Made by a program: the position numbers and the translations under genes. A stretch of 64,000 nt of DNA from Streptomyces pyxinae (GTDB lineage: Bacteria; Actinomycetota; Actinomycetes; Streptomycetales; Streptomycetaceae): positions 186,001 to 250,000 of the forward strand of contig NZ_JANUGQ010000002.1 in assembly GCF_024756275.1 (NCBI RefSeq), read 5' to 3'. Shown in pieces: positions 54,204 through 62,317 of this stretch (position 1 is the first letter of the stretch; each line of letters starts with the position of its first letter). The notes under the pieces are model-generated. The model worked only from the letters and a program-made list of their open reading frames with translations. It had not been told where the DNA came from and did not search any database.

Positions 54204-57040
54204 CGGCCCCCGGCCGGCAGGTGATCGTCGTCCCGTTCGCCCTCACCGGCGAGCGGGACGTGTTCACGCTGCGCCGCCACGGCCAGAGCGCGGCCCGGAC
54301 GCTGGGCCTGCCCGGGCCGGAGACCGTACGGCTCGCCACGGTGCTCAGCGAGGTCGGCCGGAACCTGCTCGGCGCGGCCGGCCTGGTCGCCGAGGTGGCG
54401 CTCACCCCCGGCCGGCCGGAGCTGCTGACGGTCACCCTCCAGTGGGAGCCGCCGGCCGAACCGGCTCCCGAGGTGCTCGCCGCGGCCGGCCGGCTGCTGC
54501 ACACCTGCGCCTACACGAGCGGCCCGCCCAGGGCCCTGGTCCTCCAGCAGCCGCTGCCGCCGGCCGGCGAGGAACTCGACGTACGGGCGGCAGACGTACG
54601 CGGACGAATGACGGGGCCACCGGCGATCAGCATGAGCGAGGAACTCCGCGACCAGAACAGCGATCTGCTGGCCGCGCTCCAGCAGGCGCGGGCACACCAG
54701 GAGGAGCTTCAGCGGCTCAACGCCGAGCTGGAGGAGACCAATCAGGGGGTGGTCGCCCTCTACTCCGAGCTGTCCAGGGAACTGGAGGCGACCAACACCG
54801 GTGTGGTGGCGCTCTACGCCGAGCTGGAGGACAAGACCAAGCAGCTCAGCCTGGCCAGCGAGGCCAAGACCCGGTTCTGGGCCAATGTCAGCCATGAGCT
54901 GCGCTCCCCGGTCAACGCCGTCATCGGTCTGGCCCGGCTGATGCTCGCCCCCGAGGCCGACCCGCTCACCGAGGAGCAGCGGCGCCAGGTGTCACTGATC
55001 GCCGCCTCCGGATCGACCCTCGCCTCGCTGGTCGAGGAGCTCCTGGACGTCGCCAAGGCCGAGTCCGGCAGGCTGGAGCCCGACTGCAACGAGGTGGACC
55101 TGCGGACCGTGCTGCTCCAGCTGCGCGGCACCCTCCAGTCCACCGCCCGGCCGGGCGTGCGCTTCGCCGTCCCCGACCGCGACTTCCCGCACCCCCTGGT
55201 CACCGACGAGGTGATGCTCACCCGGGTGCTGCGCAACGTCCTCTCCAACGGCCTGAAGTTCACCCGGACCGGAGAGGTGTCGCTGGAGGTCGCCCACACC
55301 GTACGGGACGGCCGGCCCTGGTACACCTTCACCGCCCGGGACACCGGCATCGGCATCCCGGAGGACCAGCAGGAGCGGGTGTTCGAGGAGTTCTACCAGG
55401 TACGCGGCCCCCACCAGCGGGCCGTCGCCGGGACCGGGCTCGGCCTGCCCTACGCCCGCCGGCTCACCGAACTCCTCGGCGGCCGGCTCCGGCTGAGCAG
55501 CGAGCCGGGCGCGGGCACCGAAGTGGTGATCGAGCTCCCGGCCGAGCCCGGCACCGGCGGCGACGCCCCGGTCGTCGCCGACGCGGAGCCCCCGTCCGCC
55601 CCCGGCGGCGGAACGCCGGACGCCGCCCCCGGCGAGCGGAGCCCGGGCGCTCCCGGCGTTTCCGGTGGGGAGGCCCAGGCCCCGGGCGCTCCCGGCGGGC
55701 AGACCCCGGCCGGTCCCGGCGCGGACACCCCGCGCGCTCCCGGCGGGGAGGCCCCGGTCGTCGCCGGTGGGCGGACTCCGGGCGCTTCCGGTGACGACGC
55801 CCCGGGCGCCGTCGGTGGGCGGAACTCGGCCGTTTCCGGTGGGGAGGCCCAGGCCCCGGGCGCTCCCGGCGGGCAGACCCCGGCCGGTCCCGGCGCGGAC
55901 ACCCCGGGCGCTCCCGGCGGGGAGGCCCCGGTCGTCGCCGGTGGGCGGACTCCGGGCGCTTCCGGTGACGACGCCCCGGGCGCCGTCGGTGGGCGGAACT
56001 CGGCCGTTTCCGGTGGGGAGGCTCAGGGCCCGGGGGCTTCCGGCGGGCAGACCCCGGCCGGTCCCGGCGCGGACACCCCGGGCGCTCCCGGCGGGGAGGC
56101 CCCGGTCGTCGCCGGTGGGCGGACACCGGCCATTTCCGCTGAGGAGGCCCGAGCCCCGGGTGCTCCCGGTACGGACACCCCGGCCGGCCCTGGCACGGAC
56201 ACCCCGGCCGGTCCCGGTCGGGAGATCCCGGGTGCCGCCGCCGAGGGATCCCCGGGCCTCTTCGGCGCAGACCTGGCGGCGCGCCGTGCCGAGGCCGGGC
56301 AGGCTCCGGCCGCCCCTGGCGGGAACACCCGGGCCGTCTCCGGTGAGCGGTCCGCGGCCGTTCCCGGCGGAGAGACTCTGGCTGTCCCCGGCGGGGAGAC
56401 TTCCGGCGGGGACGGCGGGGCCTCGGACGCTCCCGGCACGGGGGCTCCGGTCGCCCCTGCCGACGACACCCCGGCCGCCCCCGGCGCGGGGTCCACCACC
56501 GCTTCCGGCGGCGAGGCCTCCGAAATCGCCCGCGCGGCCGCCCCCGCCGGGGCACCCCCGGTCGTCGCTCCCGGCGGCGCCCCGGTCGGCAGTGGCCAGG
56601 AGCCGCCGCTGCACCGGCTGGTCACCGTGGACGACGAGCCCGCCTCGCTCGCCGTGGCCCGCCCCGCCCTGGCCCGCCTCGCCCGGGAGGTGACCGAGGT
56701 GGCGGACAGCTCCCGCGCCCTCGGCGTGGTGCGCGACCGGCGGCCCGACGCCGTGCTGCTCGACCTCTTCATGCCCGGCACCGACGGCTACCAGCTGCTG
56801 GCGGAGCTGGCCGCCGACCCGGAGCTGGCCGCCGTGCCCGTCGTCGTCGTCACCTCCGCCGACCTCGCGGACATCGACACCGGCCGGCTCGGCCACGCCC
56901 GGGCGGTGCTGGGCAAGAGCCAGATCTCGGCCGACCGTCTCGCCCGGGCCCTCGGTGTCCCCCGCCCCGGGGACCAGGCGGCCCCGTCCGCCCCGCGGCC
57001 CCCATCCACCGAGCGGCCCCGGAAGGACGAGCGGCAGTGA
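54200..57040 (+). CDS. Hybrid histidine kinase with degenerate RsbT-like head and repeat linker
   Basis: A 946-residue protein. Residues 1-110 resemble RsbT by pattern (HGQSAARTLGL, TVLSEVGRNLL) but lack G-boxes. A coiled coil (150-225) contains a duplicated (Q/T)GVVALY(S/A)EL segment. The HisKA domain has His232 in NVSHELRSP. HATPase_c has LRNVLSNGLKFT, DTGIGIP and GTGLGLPYARRL. About 330 residues of Gly/Ala/Pro repeats follow. A receiver domain closes the protein with DDEP and Asp855 in LLDLFMPGTDGY. No membrane helix, so it senses a cytoplasmic cue, probably through rsb partners. It sits between the RsbX-like fusion and the receiver-phosphatase, each joined by overlap, linking two-component and partner-switching signalling. 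Confidence 0.93.
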   Translation: MTAPGRQVIVVPFALTGERDVFTLRRHGQSAARTLGLPGPETVRLATVLSEVGRNLLGAAGLVAEVALTPGRPELLTVTLQWEPPAEPAPEVLAAAGRLLHTCAYTSGPPRALVLQQPLPPAGEELDVRAADVRGRMTGPPAISMSEELRDQNSDLLAALQQARAHQEELQRLNAELEETNQGVVALYSELSRELEATNTGVVALYAELEDKTKQLSLASEAKTRFWANVSHELRSPVNAVIGLARLMLAPEADPLTEEQRRQVSLIAASGSTLASLVEELLDVAKAESGRLEPDCNEVDLRTVLLQLRGTLQSTARPGVRFAVPDRDFPHPLVTDEVMLTRVLRNVLSNGLKFTRTGEVSLEVAHTVRDGRPWYTFTARDTGIGIPEDQQERVFEEFYQVRGPHQRAVAGTGLGLPYARRLTELLGGRLRLSSEPGAGTEVVIELPAEPGTGGDAPVVADAEPPSAPGGGTPDAAPGERSPGAPGVSGGEAQAPGAPGGQTPAGPGADTPRAPGGEAPVVAGGRTPGASGDDAPGAVGGRNSAVSGGEAQAPGAPGGQTPAGPGADTPGAPGGEAPVVAGGRTPGASGDDAPGAVGGRNSAVSGGEAQGPGASGGQTPAGPGADTPGAPGGEAPVVAGGRTPAISAEEARAPGAPGTDTPAGPGTDTPAGPGREIPGAAAEGSPGLFGADLAARRAEAGQAPAAPGGNTRAVSGERSAAVPGGETLAVPGGETSGGDGGASDAPGTGAPVAPADDTPAAPGAGSTTASGGEASEIARAAAPAGAPPVVAPGGAPVGSGQEPPLHRLVTVDDEPASLAVARPALARLAREVTEVADSSRALGVVRDRRPDAVLLDLFMPGTDGYQLLAELAADPELAAVPVVVVTSADLADIDTGRLGHARAVLGKSQISADRLARALGVPRPGDQAAPSAPRPPSTERPRKDERQ
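55661..56182 (+). repeat. Three 174-bp tandem repeats in the kinase linker
   Basis: Copies begin at 55661, 55835 and 56009 (tccggtggggaggc), each 174 bp or 58 codons, and the first two are nearly identical over their full length. The third changes toward its end. The unit itself is built of shorter collagen-like PGAPGG elements. Less regular Gly/Ala/Pro sequence extends on either side (about 55550-56610). Confidence 0.93.
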
Positions 57041-58701
57041 TGAACACCCCCCGCGCCACCGGCGACCGCCCGGACACCGGCGCAGGGCCGGCCGCGCTGG
57101 TCCTGGTCGTCGACGACAACCCCACCAACCGCTACATCCTCACCACCTGCCTCCGCCGCGCCGGGCACGAGGTGCTGGAGGCCGAGGACGGCACCCGGGG
57201 CCTGGAACTGCTGCACGAGGCACGGACGCTGCCCGACGCCGCCATCGTGGACGTCCGGCTGCCCGACATGACGGGCTTCGAGGTGTGCGAGCGGATCAAG
57301 GGGGACCCGCGCACCGCCGCCCTGCCGGTCATCCACATCTCGGCCTCGGCCATCAGCGTCACCGACCGCGCCCAGGGGCTCAACCGGGGCGCCGACGCCT
57401 ATCTCACCGAGCCGATCGCCGCCGACGAGCTGATCGCCACCCTCACCGCCACCCTGCGCTACGCCCGGGCCCGGATGCGCGCCGAACGGCTGGCCGCCCG
57501 GCTCCGGCTGCTCAACGCCGCGACCCTGGCCCTCTACAGCGCCACCACCTCCACCGCCCTGGTACGGGCGGCGGCCGCGGGGGCCGCCCAGATCTTCGGC
57601 ACCGGCGCCGTGGCCGGCCTCACCGGCCCCCAGGGGCGTATCGAACAGGCTTACGTCACCGAGGACACCACCGTGGCCGCGGACGCCGACGCGGCGGAGT
57701 GGGCGGCCGCGCTCGCCGCCTATCCGCCGGACGTCACCGGGGCCCGGCTGCACCACACCGCCACCACCCCGGCCGCCTTCGGCTTCGGCCGGGGTGCCGG
57801 CGCCGTCGCCGTCGCCCGCGCCAAGCGGGGCCGTCCGCCCGTGCTCATCGCCGTACCCGGGGGAAGCCTCACCCCCGACGACCACGATCTGCTCACCCAG
57901 CTCGCCCACGCCTGTGCCCTCGCCCTGGAGGCGCTGCGCACCTACAGCGAGGAACACACCCTGGCGCTCACCCTCCAGCGCACCTTCCTCCCGCAGTCGC
58001 TCCCCGAGACCGACCGGGCCGAACTGGCCGTGCGCTACTCGCCGGCCAGTGTCACCGCCGAGATCGGCGGCGACTTCTACGAGGCCCTCACCACGCCGGC
58101 CGGGCTGCTGCTGGCCGTCGGGGACGTGGCCGGGCACTCCCTGGACGCCGCGGTGATCATGGGCCAGCTGCGCCACGCGCTGCGCGCCTACGCCATCGAG
58201 GGGCACCCGCCGCACGAGATCCTGGTCCGCCTCGACCGGCTGCTCTGCCTGCTCAAGCCCAGCCGCGCCGCCACCCTCTGCATTCTGCTGCTCGAACAGG
58301 ACGAAGGGAGCGGAGAGCACGGGCAGGACGACTCCGGCGGCCTCGTCCTGCACATCGCCAACGCCGGCCATCTGCCCCCGCTGGTGCGCGACCCCGGCGC
58401 CAAGCCGCGCTTCGTCACCGAGCACGGCCCGCTCCTCGGACTAGGTCTGCGCCACCCGGAGGCCGTCCGGGTCCCGGTCCGGCCGGGTACGGACGTGGTC
58501 GTCGTCACCGACGGACTGCTGGAGCGCCGGGGCGTGGATCTCCAGGACGGTCTGGACGCCCTGCTGGAGGCGATGGCCGAGGCACCCACCGACCCCGAGC
58601 GCGCCTGCGACCACCTGCTGGAGCGCTTCCCGCCGGACGGCAACGACGACGTGGCCCTGATGGCCATCCGGGTGAGCGGTCGCGAGGCCGGCCATGACTG
58701 A
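57040..58701 (+). CDS. Receiver-GAF-PP2C (SpoIIE) response regulator phosphatase
   Basis: A 553-residue RsbU/RssB-like protein. Residues 20-140 form a receiver (VVDDN, VDVRLPDMTGFE phospho-Asp, conserved Thr/Ser and Lys-like positions). Residues 145-300 form a degenerate GAF-like domain. Residues 310-550 form a PP2C phosphatase with EIGGDFYEAL, VGDVAGHSLDAAV, NAGHLPPLV and DGLLERRG. It would dephosphorylate an anti-anti-sigma factor when its receiver is phosphorylated by the kinase next to it. ATG 57040 overlaps the kinase stop (TGATG); GTG 57037 is one codon earlier. Confidence 0.93.
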   Translation: MNTPRATGDRPDTGAGPAALVLVVDDNPTNRYILTTCLRRAGHEVLEAEDGTRGLELLHEARTLPDAAIVDVRLPDMTGFEVCERIKGDPRTAALPVIHISASAISVTDRAQGLNRGADAYLTEPIAADELIATLTATLRYARARMRAERLAARLRLLNAATLALYSATTSTALVRAAAAGAAQIFGTGAVAGLTGPQGRIEQAYVTEDTTVAADADAAEWAAALAAYPPDVTGARLHHTATTPAAFGFGRGAGAVAVARAKRGRPPVLIAVPGGSLTPDDHDLLTQLAHACALALEALRTYSEEHTLALTLQRTFLPQSLPETDRAELAVRYSPASVTAEIGGDFYEALTTPAGLLLAVGDVAGHSLDAAVIMGQLRHALRAYAIEGHPPHEILVRLDRLLCLLKPSRAATLCILLLEQDEGSGEHGQDDSGGLVLHIANAGHLPPLVRDPGAKPRFVTEHGPLLGLGLRHPEAVRVPVRPGTDVVVVTDGLLERRGVDLQDGLDALLEAMAEAPTDPERACDHLLERFPPDGNDDVALMAIRVSGREAGHD

Positions 58702-59332
58702 CGCGTCCGTCCCGCCCGTCCCGCCCGTCCCGTTTGTCCTCCGCCCGGCCCGTCCCTCCGACGCCCCGGCCATCGCCGCGCTGGACAGCTCCTTCACCAC
58801 CGGCACGATCTACCAGGTGGTGGCCGGTGAACACGGCTTCACCCTTCGCGAGACCCCGGTCGACCCACCCCTGCGCAAGGTCTTCCCCGCCGACGGACCG
58901 GACGACGAACCGGAGGACGACGAACCGGACGACGGACCCGGCCGCCGTCCGGGCGACCACGCGCCGGACGGCGGCGCGGGCGCGGGGCCGGGGCGTACCC
59001 GGACCGTGGTGGCGGAGGCGGACGGCGCGCTGTGCGGCTTTGTCACCGCCTCCTTCGAGCCGTGGAACGCCCGGCTGACCGTCGAGGACATCGAGGTCGC
59101 GCCCGGCCACCGGGGGAGGGGGGTCGGCCGGGCCCTGATGGAACAGGCCGCCGCCTTCGGCCGGGAGTGCGGCGCCGGCCAGCTGTGGCTGGAGGTCAGC
59201 AACGTCAACGTCCCCGCCGTCCGGGCCTACCTCCGGATGGGCTTCACCCTCTGCGGTCTGGACGTCTCGCTGTACGAGAACACCGCGTCCGCCGGTGAGC
59301 AGGCGCTGTTCATGCGGCGGGGGCTCCGGTGA
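58694..59332 (+). CDS. stat: Streptothricin N-acetyltransferase-like GNAT
   Basis: A 212-residue GNAT acetyltransferase. From memory it closely follows streptothricin acetyltransferases of Streptomyces: LDSSFTTGTIY, GFTLRE-PVDPPL-KVFP, a variable acidic stretch (DDEPEDDEPDD), LTVEDIEVAPGHRGRGVGRALM (acetyl-CoA loop), LWLEVSNVNVPAVRAYLRMGF and a closing GEQALFM. STAT enzymes acetylate the beta-amino group of the beta-lysine in streptothricin. No streptothricin genes are visible, but the beta-arginine nucleoside cluster lies 9 kb away. It overlaps the phosphatase gene by 8 bp and the next gene by 4 bp. Confidence 0.88.
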   Translation: MTDASVPPVPPVPFVLRPARPSDAPAIAALDSSFTTGTIYQVVAGEHGFTLRETPVDPPLRKVFPADGPDDEPEDDEPDDGPGRRPGDHAPDGGAGAGPGRTRTVVAEADGALCGFVTASFEPWNARLTVEDIEVAPGHRGRGVGRALMEQAAAFGRECGAGQLWLEVSNVNVPAVRAYLRMGFTLCGLDVSLYENTASAGEQALFMRRGLR

Positions 59333-59901
59333 CCCCCGCCGCCGGCCCCGGGGCGGCCGGGCACCCGCTGCCCGGCTGGCTGCCCGCCGCGCTGCGGTCG
59401 GTCCGGTACGACGGCGCCCGCCACCCCGGCTCCCCGGCCGTGGCCGCCCGGCCGGGAGCGGAGTACGGCGCCAACTGCCAGCTCTACGCGGCCGCGGTGC
59501 TCGCCCGCCACGGGCTCGGGCTGCCGGCCCTCCGTTCCGCCGAGCTGTGGGCGGACACCGGCGCGACTCACCGGGTGCCGGCCGCCTCCCCGCTGGACGT
59601 GCTGTTCTTCGGACCCACTGAGGACGCCTGGGGTGCCCACCTCGGGATCTGGGTCGGGGACGACCGGATCCTCCATCTCTGCAAGGAGGTCGGGCACCCG
59701 GCGGTCTGGACGCCGGCCGACTTCGCCCGCCGGGAGCGGTACCGGGTCCTGATCGGCGTCAAGCGGGTCCTGCCCGCACCCGGCAGCCCGGCCCCGGCGT
59801 GCCACGCGCCCGGCGCCCGGCAGGCGCGCCCGGGACCCGCGGTGTCCGGCGCCCGGGAGACGGGTCCGGAACCCGTCCCGCCCGGTGCGGGCCCTGGGTG
59901 A
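59329..59901 (+). CDS. NlpC/P60-like cysteine peptidase fold protein
   Basis: A 190-residue protein starting at GTG 59329 in the acetyltransferase stop. It has an NlpC/P60-type core: GANCQLYAAAVL with Cys50, PLDVLFFG and AHLGIWVGDDRILHL with His104. No signal peptide is present, so it may act inside the cell or on a cytoplasmic substrate, unlike most wall hydrolases of the family. The last 40 residues are Pro/Gly/Ala-rich. STAT-like and NlpC-like genes are translationally coupled here, which may mean a shared task. Confidence 0.8.
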   Translation: MTPAAGPGAAGHPLPGWLPAALRSVRYDGARHPGSPAVAARPGAEYGANCQLYAAAVLARHGLGLPALRSAELWADTGATHRVPAASPLDVLFFGPTEDAWGAHLGIWVGDDRILHLCKEVGHPAVWTPADFARRERYRVLIGVKRVLPAPGSPAPACHAPGARQARPGPAVSGARETGPEPVPPGAGPG

Positions 59902-60025
59902 CCGCGGCCGCCCCGGGGCAACCCCGGCGACCCGGTGGCAGCCGGGGTTCCCGCCGACGTAGGCTGTCCTGCCGCACGGGGTGTGGCGGAAACTGGGTGC
60001 GGGACACGGCGAGGGGCGGGAACGG

Positions 60026-60910
60026 ATGGGCGGTGTGTCCGAGGGGACCTGCTCGGCTGCCCCCGGTGCGTACCCCTGTTCCGGTATGCACACCAGTGTG
60101 GTCTATGCCACCGACGACGCCTGGGCCACCCGCGTCAGCGCCTGTGTGCGCCGGGGCATCGAACGCGACGAGCGGCTGCTCTACTTCGCGCACCGCACCC
60201 CGCCGGAGACCGTGTTCGCCACGCTGGCCGACCGGGGCATCGACGTGGCCGCCGCGCGGCGCCGGGGCCAGCTCTCGGTCCGCACCGCGCAGGAGAGCTA
60301 CCTCGCTGAGCTGCCCTTCGACCCCGACACGGTGATCCGGCAGTGGCACACCGCCACCCGGGAGGCGCTGGAGGCGGGGTTCACCGGGCTGCGGGCGATG
60401 GGGGAGATGGACTGGTACGGCGCCGGGGTGCCGGGGGCCGAGCGGCTCCTGGAGTACGAACTCCGCATGCACCGCGAGGCGTTCGACCTACTGCCGCTGG
60501 CCGCGATGTGTCTCTACGACCGCCGGCTGCTGCCCGACCGGGACGTGGCGTTGCTGGAGGCGGCCCACCTCAGCCGGATCCGCGAACCGGGCGAGCGCCT
60601 CCACCCCCCGGTACTGGCCGTCACCCCGCTCGCCGACCGCCCCGGCCTGGGTCTCACCGGTGAGCTGAACGCCGACAGCAGGGCCGCCCTGGCGGGTGCC
60701 CTCGCCACGCTGCGGCACGGCTCCGACGGTGACGAGGTGGACCTCACCTCCCTCGTGCACATCGACGCCGCCGCCACGGCGGGCCTCGCCGCCGTGGCGC
60801 TGCGCACCCCGGCCCGCAGACTCACCGTGCGCGGTGCCCCTCCGTCCCTGCTCCGCACCATCGATCTGTTCCCCGAGCTGGGCGCGGCGCTGGAGGTTCC
60901 GTCCCGATGA
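60026..60910 (+). CDS. MEDS-domain regulator with STAS-like C-terminus
   Basis: A 294-residue protein. The first part (about 20-185) is a MEDS domain (HTSVVYATDDAW, GIERDERLLYFAHRT, GFTGLRAMGEMDWYGAG), a sensory domain of the DcmR type. The last 90 residues resemble a STAS domain ([39 protein letters not shown]), so it is probably an anti-anti-sigma factor whose activity is tuned by the MEDS domain. ATG 60026 has GAGGGG nine bases upstream. It overlaps the next gene by ATGA. Confidence 0.85.
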   Translation: MGGVSEGTCSAAPGAYPCSGMHTSVVYATDDAWATRVSACVRRGIERDERLLYFAHRTPPETVFATLADRGIDVAAARRRGQLSVRTAQESYLAELPFDPDTVIRQWHTATREALEAGFTGLRAMGEMDWYGAGVPGAERLLEYELRMHREAFDLLPLAAMCLYDRRLLPDRDVALLEAAHLSRIREPGERLHPPVLAVTPLADRPGLGLTGELNADSRAALAGALATLRHGSDGDEVDLTSLVHIDAAATAGLAAVALRTPARRLTVRGAPPSLLRTIDLFPELGAALEVPSR

Positions 60911-61893
60911 CCACCACCAGTCTCGCCACCGCCGCCGACCGGGCACCGGCCCAGTCCTTCGACCACCGGGCCCTGCTCTACCGTGCGCCGGAGCAGCTGA
61001 CCGAGCGCGCCGCCGCGTTCGTCACGGAGGCGCTGGACGCCGGCCAGCCGGTGCTGGTCGCCCTCCCGGCCCCGGCCGCCGAGCCGCTGCGCGACCGGCT
61101 GGGGCCGGCCGCCGACCGGGCCGGCTGGGTGGACATGACCGTCCTCGGCCGGAACCCGGGCCGGATCCTGTCCGCCCTGCACGGCTTCGCCGAGCGCCAC
61201 CCGGGCCGGGCCCCGCACATCGTGGAGGAGGCCGTCCGGCCGGGGCACGACAGCGCCCGGGTGCGGGAGGCCATCCGGCACGAGGCGCTGCTCAACCTCG
61301 CCTTCGAGGGACGTACGGCCTCCCTGCTGTGCGCGTACGACGCCTCCGCCCTGCCGTCCCGCGTCCTCGACCGGGTGCGCCGCACCCATCCGCTGCTGGC
61401 CGCCGGGGACGGCCGGCCGGGCGCTCAGGACCGGAGCCCGCACTACACCGACCCGCTCCGGATCTGCGCCGACTGCGACACCGAGCTGCCGCCCCCGCCC
61501 GGTACGGCGGAGCTGCTCCCGTACACCTCCGGCGACCTCAGCGCCGTACGGGCCCGGGCCGACCGGTGGGCGGAGGAGTCCGGGCTCGGTCCCCGGCGCC
61601 GTACCGACTTCGTGCTGGCCGTCTGCGAGGCGACCACCAACTCCGTCCGGCACGGCGGTGGCGCCGGCACCCTGCGGCTCTGGGCCGGGGACGGTGCCGT
61701 CCGGGCCGAGGTGCGCGACGGGGGCCTGCTCGGCGACCCGCTCGCGGGCCGCAAGCGCCCCGACCCGCTCTCGCCCTCGGGGGGCCGGGGCCTCTGGATG
61801 ATCCATGAGCTCTGCGACTTCGTGGAGCTCCGCAACACCCCGGACGGCCTCCAGCTGCGGATGGCGATGAGCCTGGACGGCCCCCCGGCCTGA
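60907..61893 (+). CDS. MEDS-domain anti-sigma factor kinase
   Basis: A 328-residue partner of the upstream gene. The N-terminal MEDS domain (about 15-180: FDHRALLYRAPEQL, IVEEAVRPG, EALLNLAFEGR, LLCAYDAS) is followed by a CADC motif and a GHKL-type anti-sigma kinase domain with VLAVCEATTNSVRHGG (N-box), EVRDGG and SGGRGLWMIHELCD. This RsbW-like kinase would bind a sigma factor and phosphorylate the STAS domain of its neighbour. The target may be the sigma factor at the right edge of the window. Confidence 0.88.
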   Translation: MTTTSLATAADRAPAQSFDHRALLYRAPEQLTERAAAFVTEALDAGQPVLVALPAPAAEPLRDRLGPAADRAGWVDMTVLGRNPGRILSALHGFAERHPGRAPHIVEEAVRPGHDSARVREAIRHEALLNLAFEGRTASLLCAYDASALPSRVLDRVRRTHPLLAAGDGRPGAQDRSPHYTDPLRICADCDTELPPPPGTAELLPYTSGDLSAVRARADRWAEESGLGPRRRTDFVLAVCEATTNSVRHGGGAGTLRLWAGDGAVRAEVRDGGLLGDPLAGRKRPDPLSPSGGRGLWMIHELCDFVELRNTPDGLQLRMAMSLDGPPA

Positions 61894-62092
61894 ACCGCGC
61901 CCGGCTCCGGGGCCCCGCCCCCGCTCAGCACGGCCGAATACGGCCGGTGCGGTGCGCACCGCCAGTACGGCCAGTACGGTGCGCACGGCCCGTACGGTCC
62001 GGGGGCGGTTCGGCCGCAGGTGCGGCGAAGGAAACCGGGAGTGTGGCGAAGATCTCCGGCCACACCCCCCGGAGGCGGGATAGGCTCCTCCT
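61894..62092. other. Intergenic region with palindrome and gtacgg repeats
   Basis: It follows the MEDS kinase gene. Notable are a perfect 14-bp palindrome gcggtgcgcaccgc at 61949-61962 and four closely spaced (a/g)tacgg elements up to about 62000. The palindrome may be an operator or terminator stem. No gene is seen. Confidence 0.5.
62081..62086 (+). promoter_or_regulatory. Candidate -10 element for a leaderless short ORF
   Basis: The hexamer taggct ends seven bases before GTG 62093, so transcription would begin at or next to that start codon. No clear -35 is visible, which is common for Streptomyces promoters. Confidence 0.5.
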
Positions 62093-62167
62093 GTGACTCT
62101 TCTCGTGATGCGCCGCCACGTGGACTACGTGCGCGTCACGACCATGAGCTGTTCGCCCCAGGACTGA
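62093..62167 (+). CDS. 24-residue putative regulatory leader peptide
   Basis: A short ORF starting GTG 62093 (ATG 62108 also possible). It contains RRHVDYVRVTTMSC and ends SPQD. The pattern RRH(I/V)Dxx RVxxxxC matches the short leader peptides that precede sulfur and cysteine-related genes in Streptomyces, where slowed translation at a late Cys codon is thought to control the gene downstream. It lies 150 bp before the 2OG oxygenase gene on the same strand. Between them ccgggggtt (62244) and aaccccgg (62273) could pair as a terminator-like stem. Confidence 0.7.
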   Translation: MTLLVMRRHVDYVRVTTMSCSPQD

Positions 62168-62317
62168 ACCCGAGAACGCGTTTCCTCTGTTCCAGCCGTT
62201 CCATCGGTCCTGTCGCGGACATCGGTACCCGGCCACTCTTCCGCCGGGGGTTTTCCGTAGCCGCTCTCCCGCCAACCCCGGGCACAGGGCCGAGCCGCAC
62301 CAGAAACGGAAAACCAC

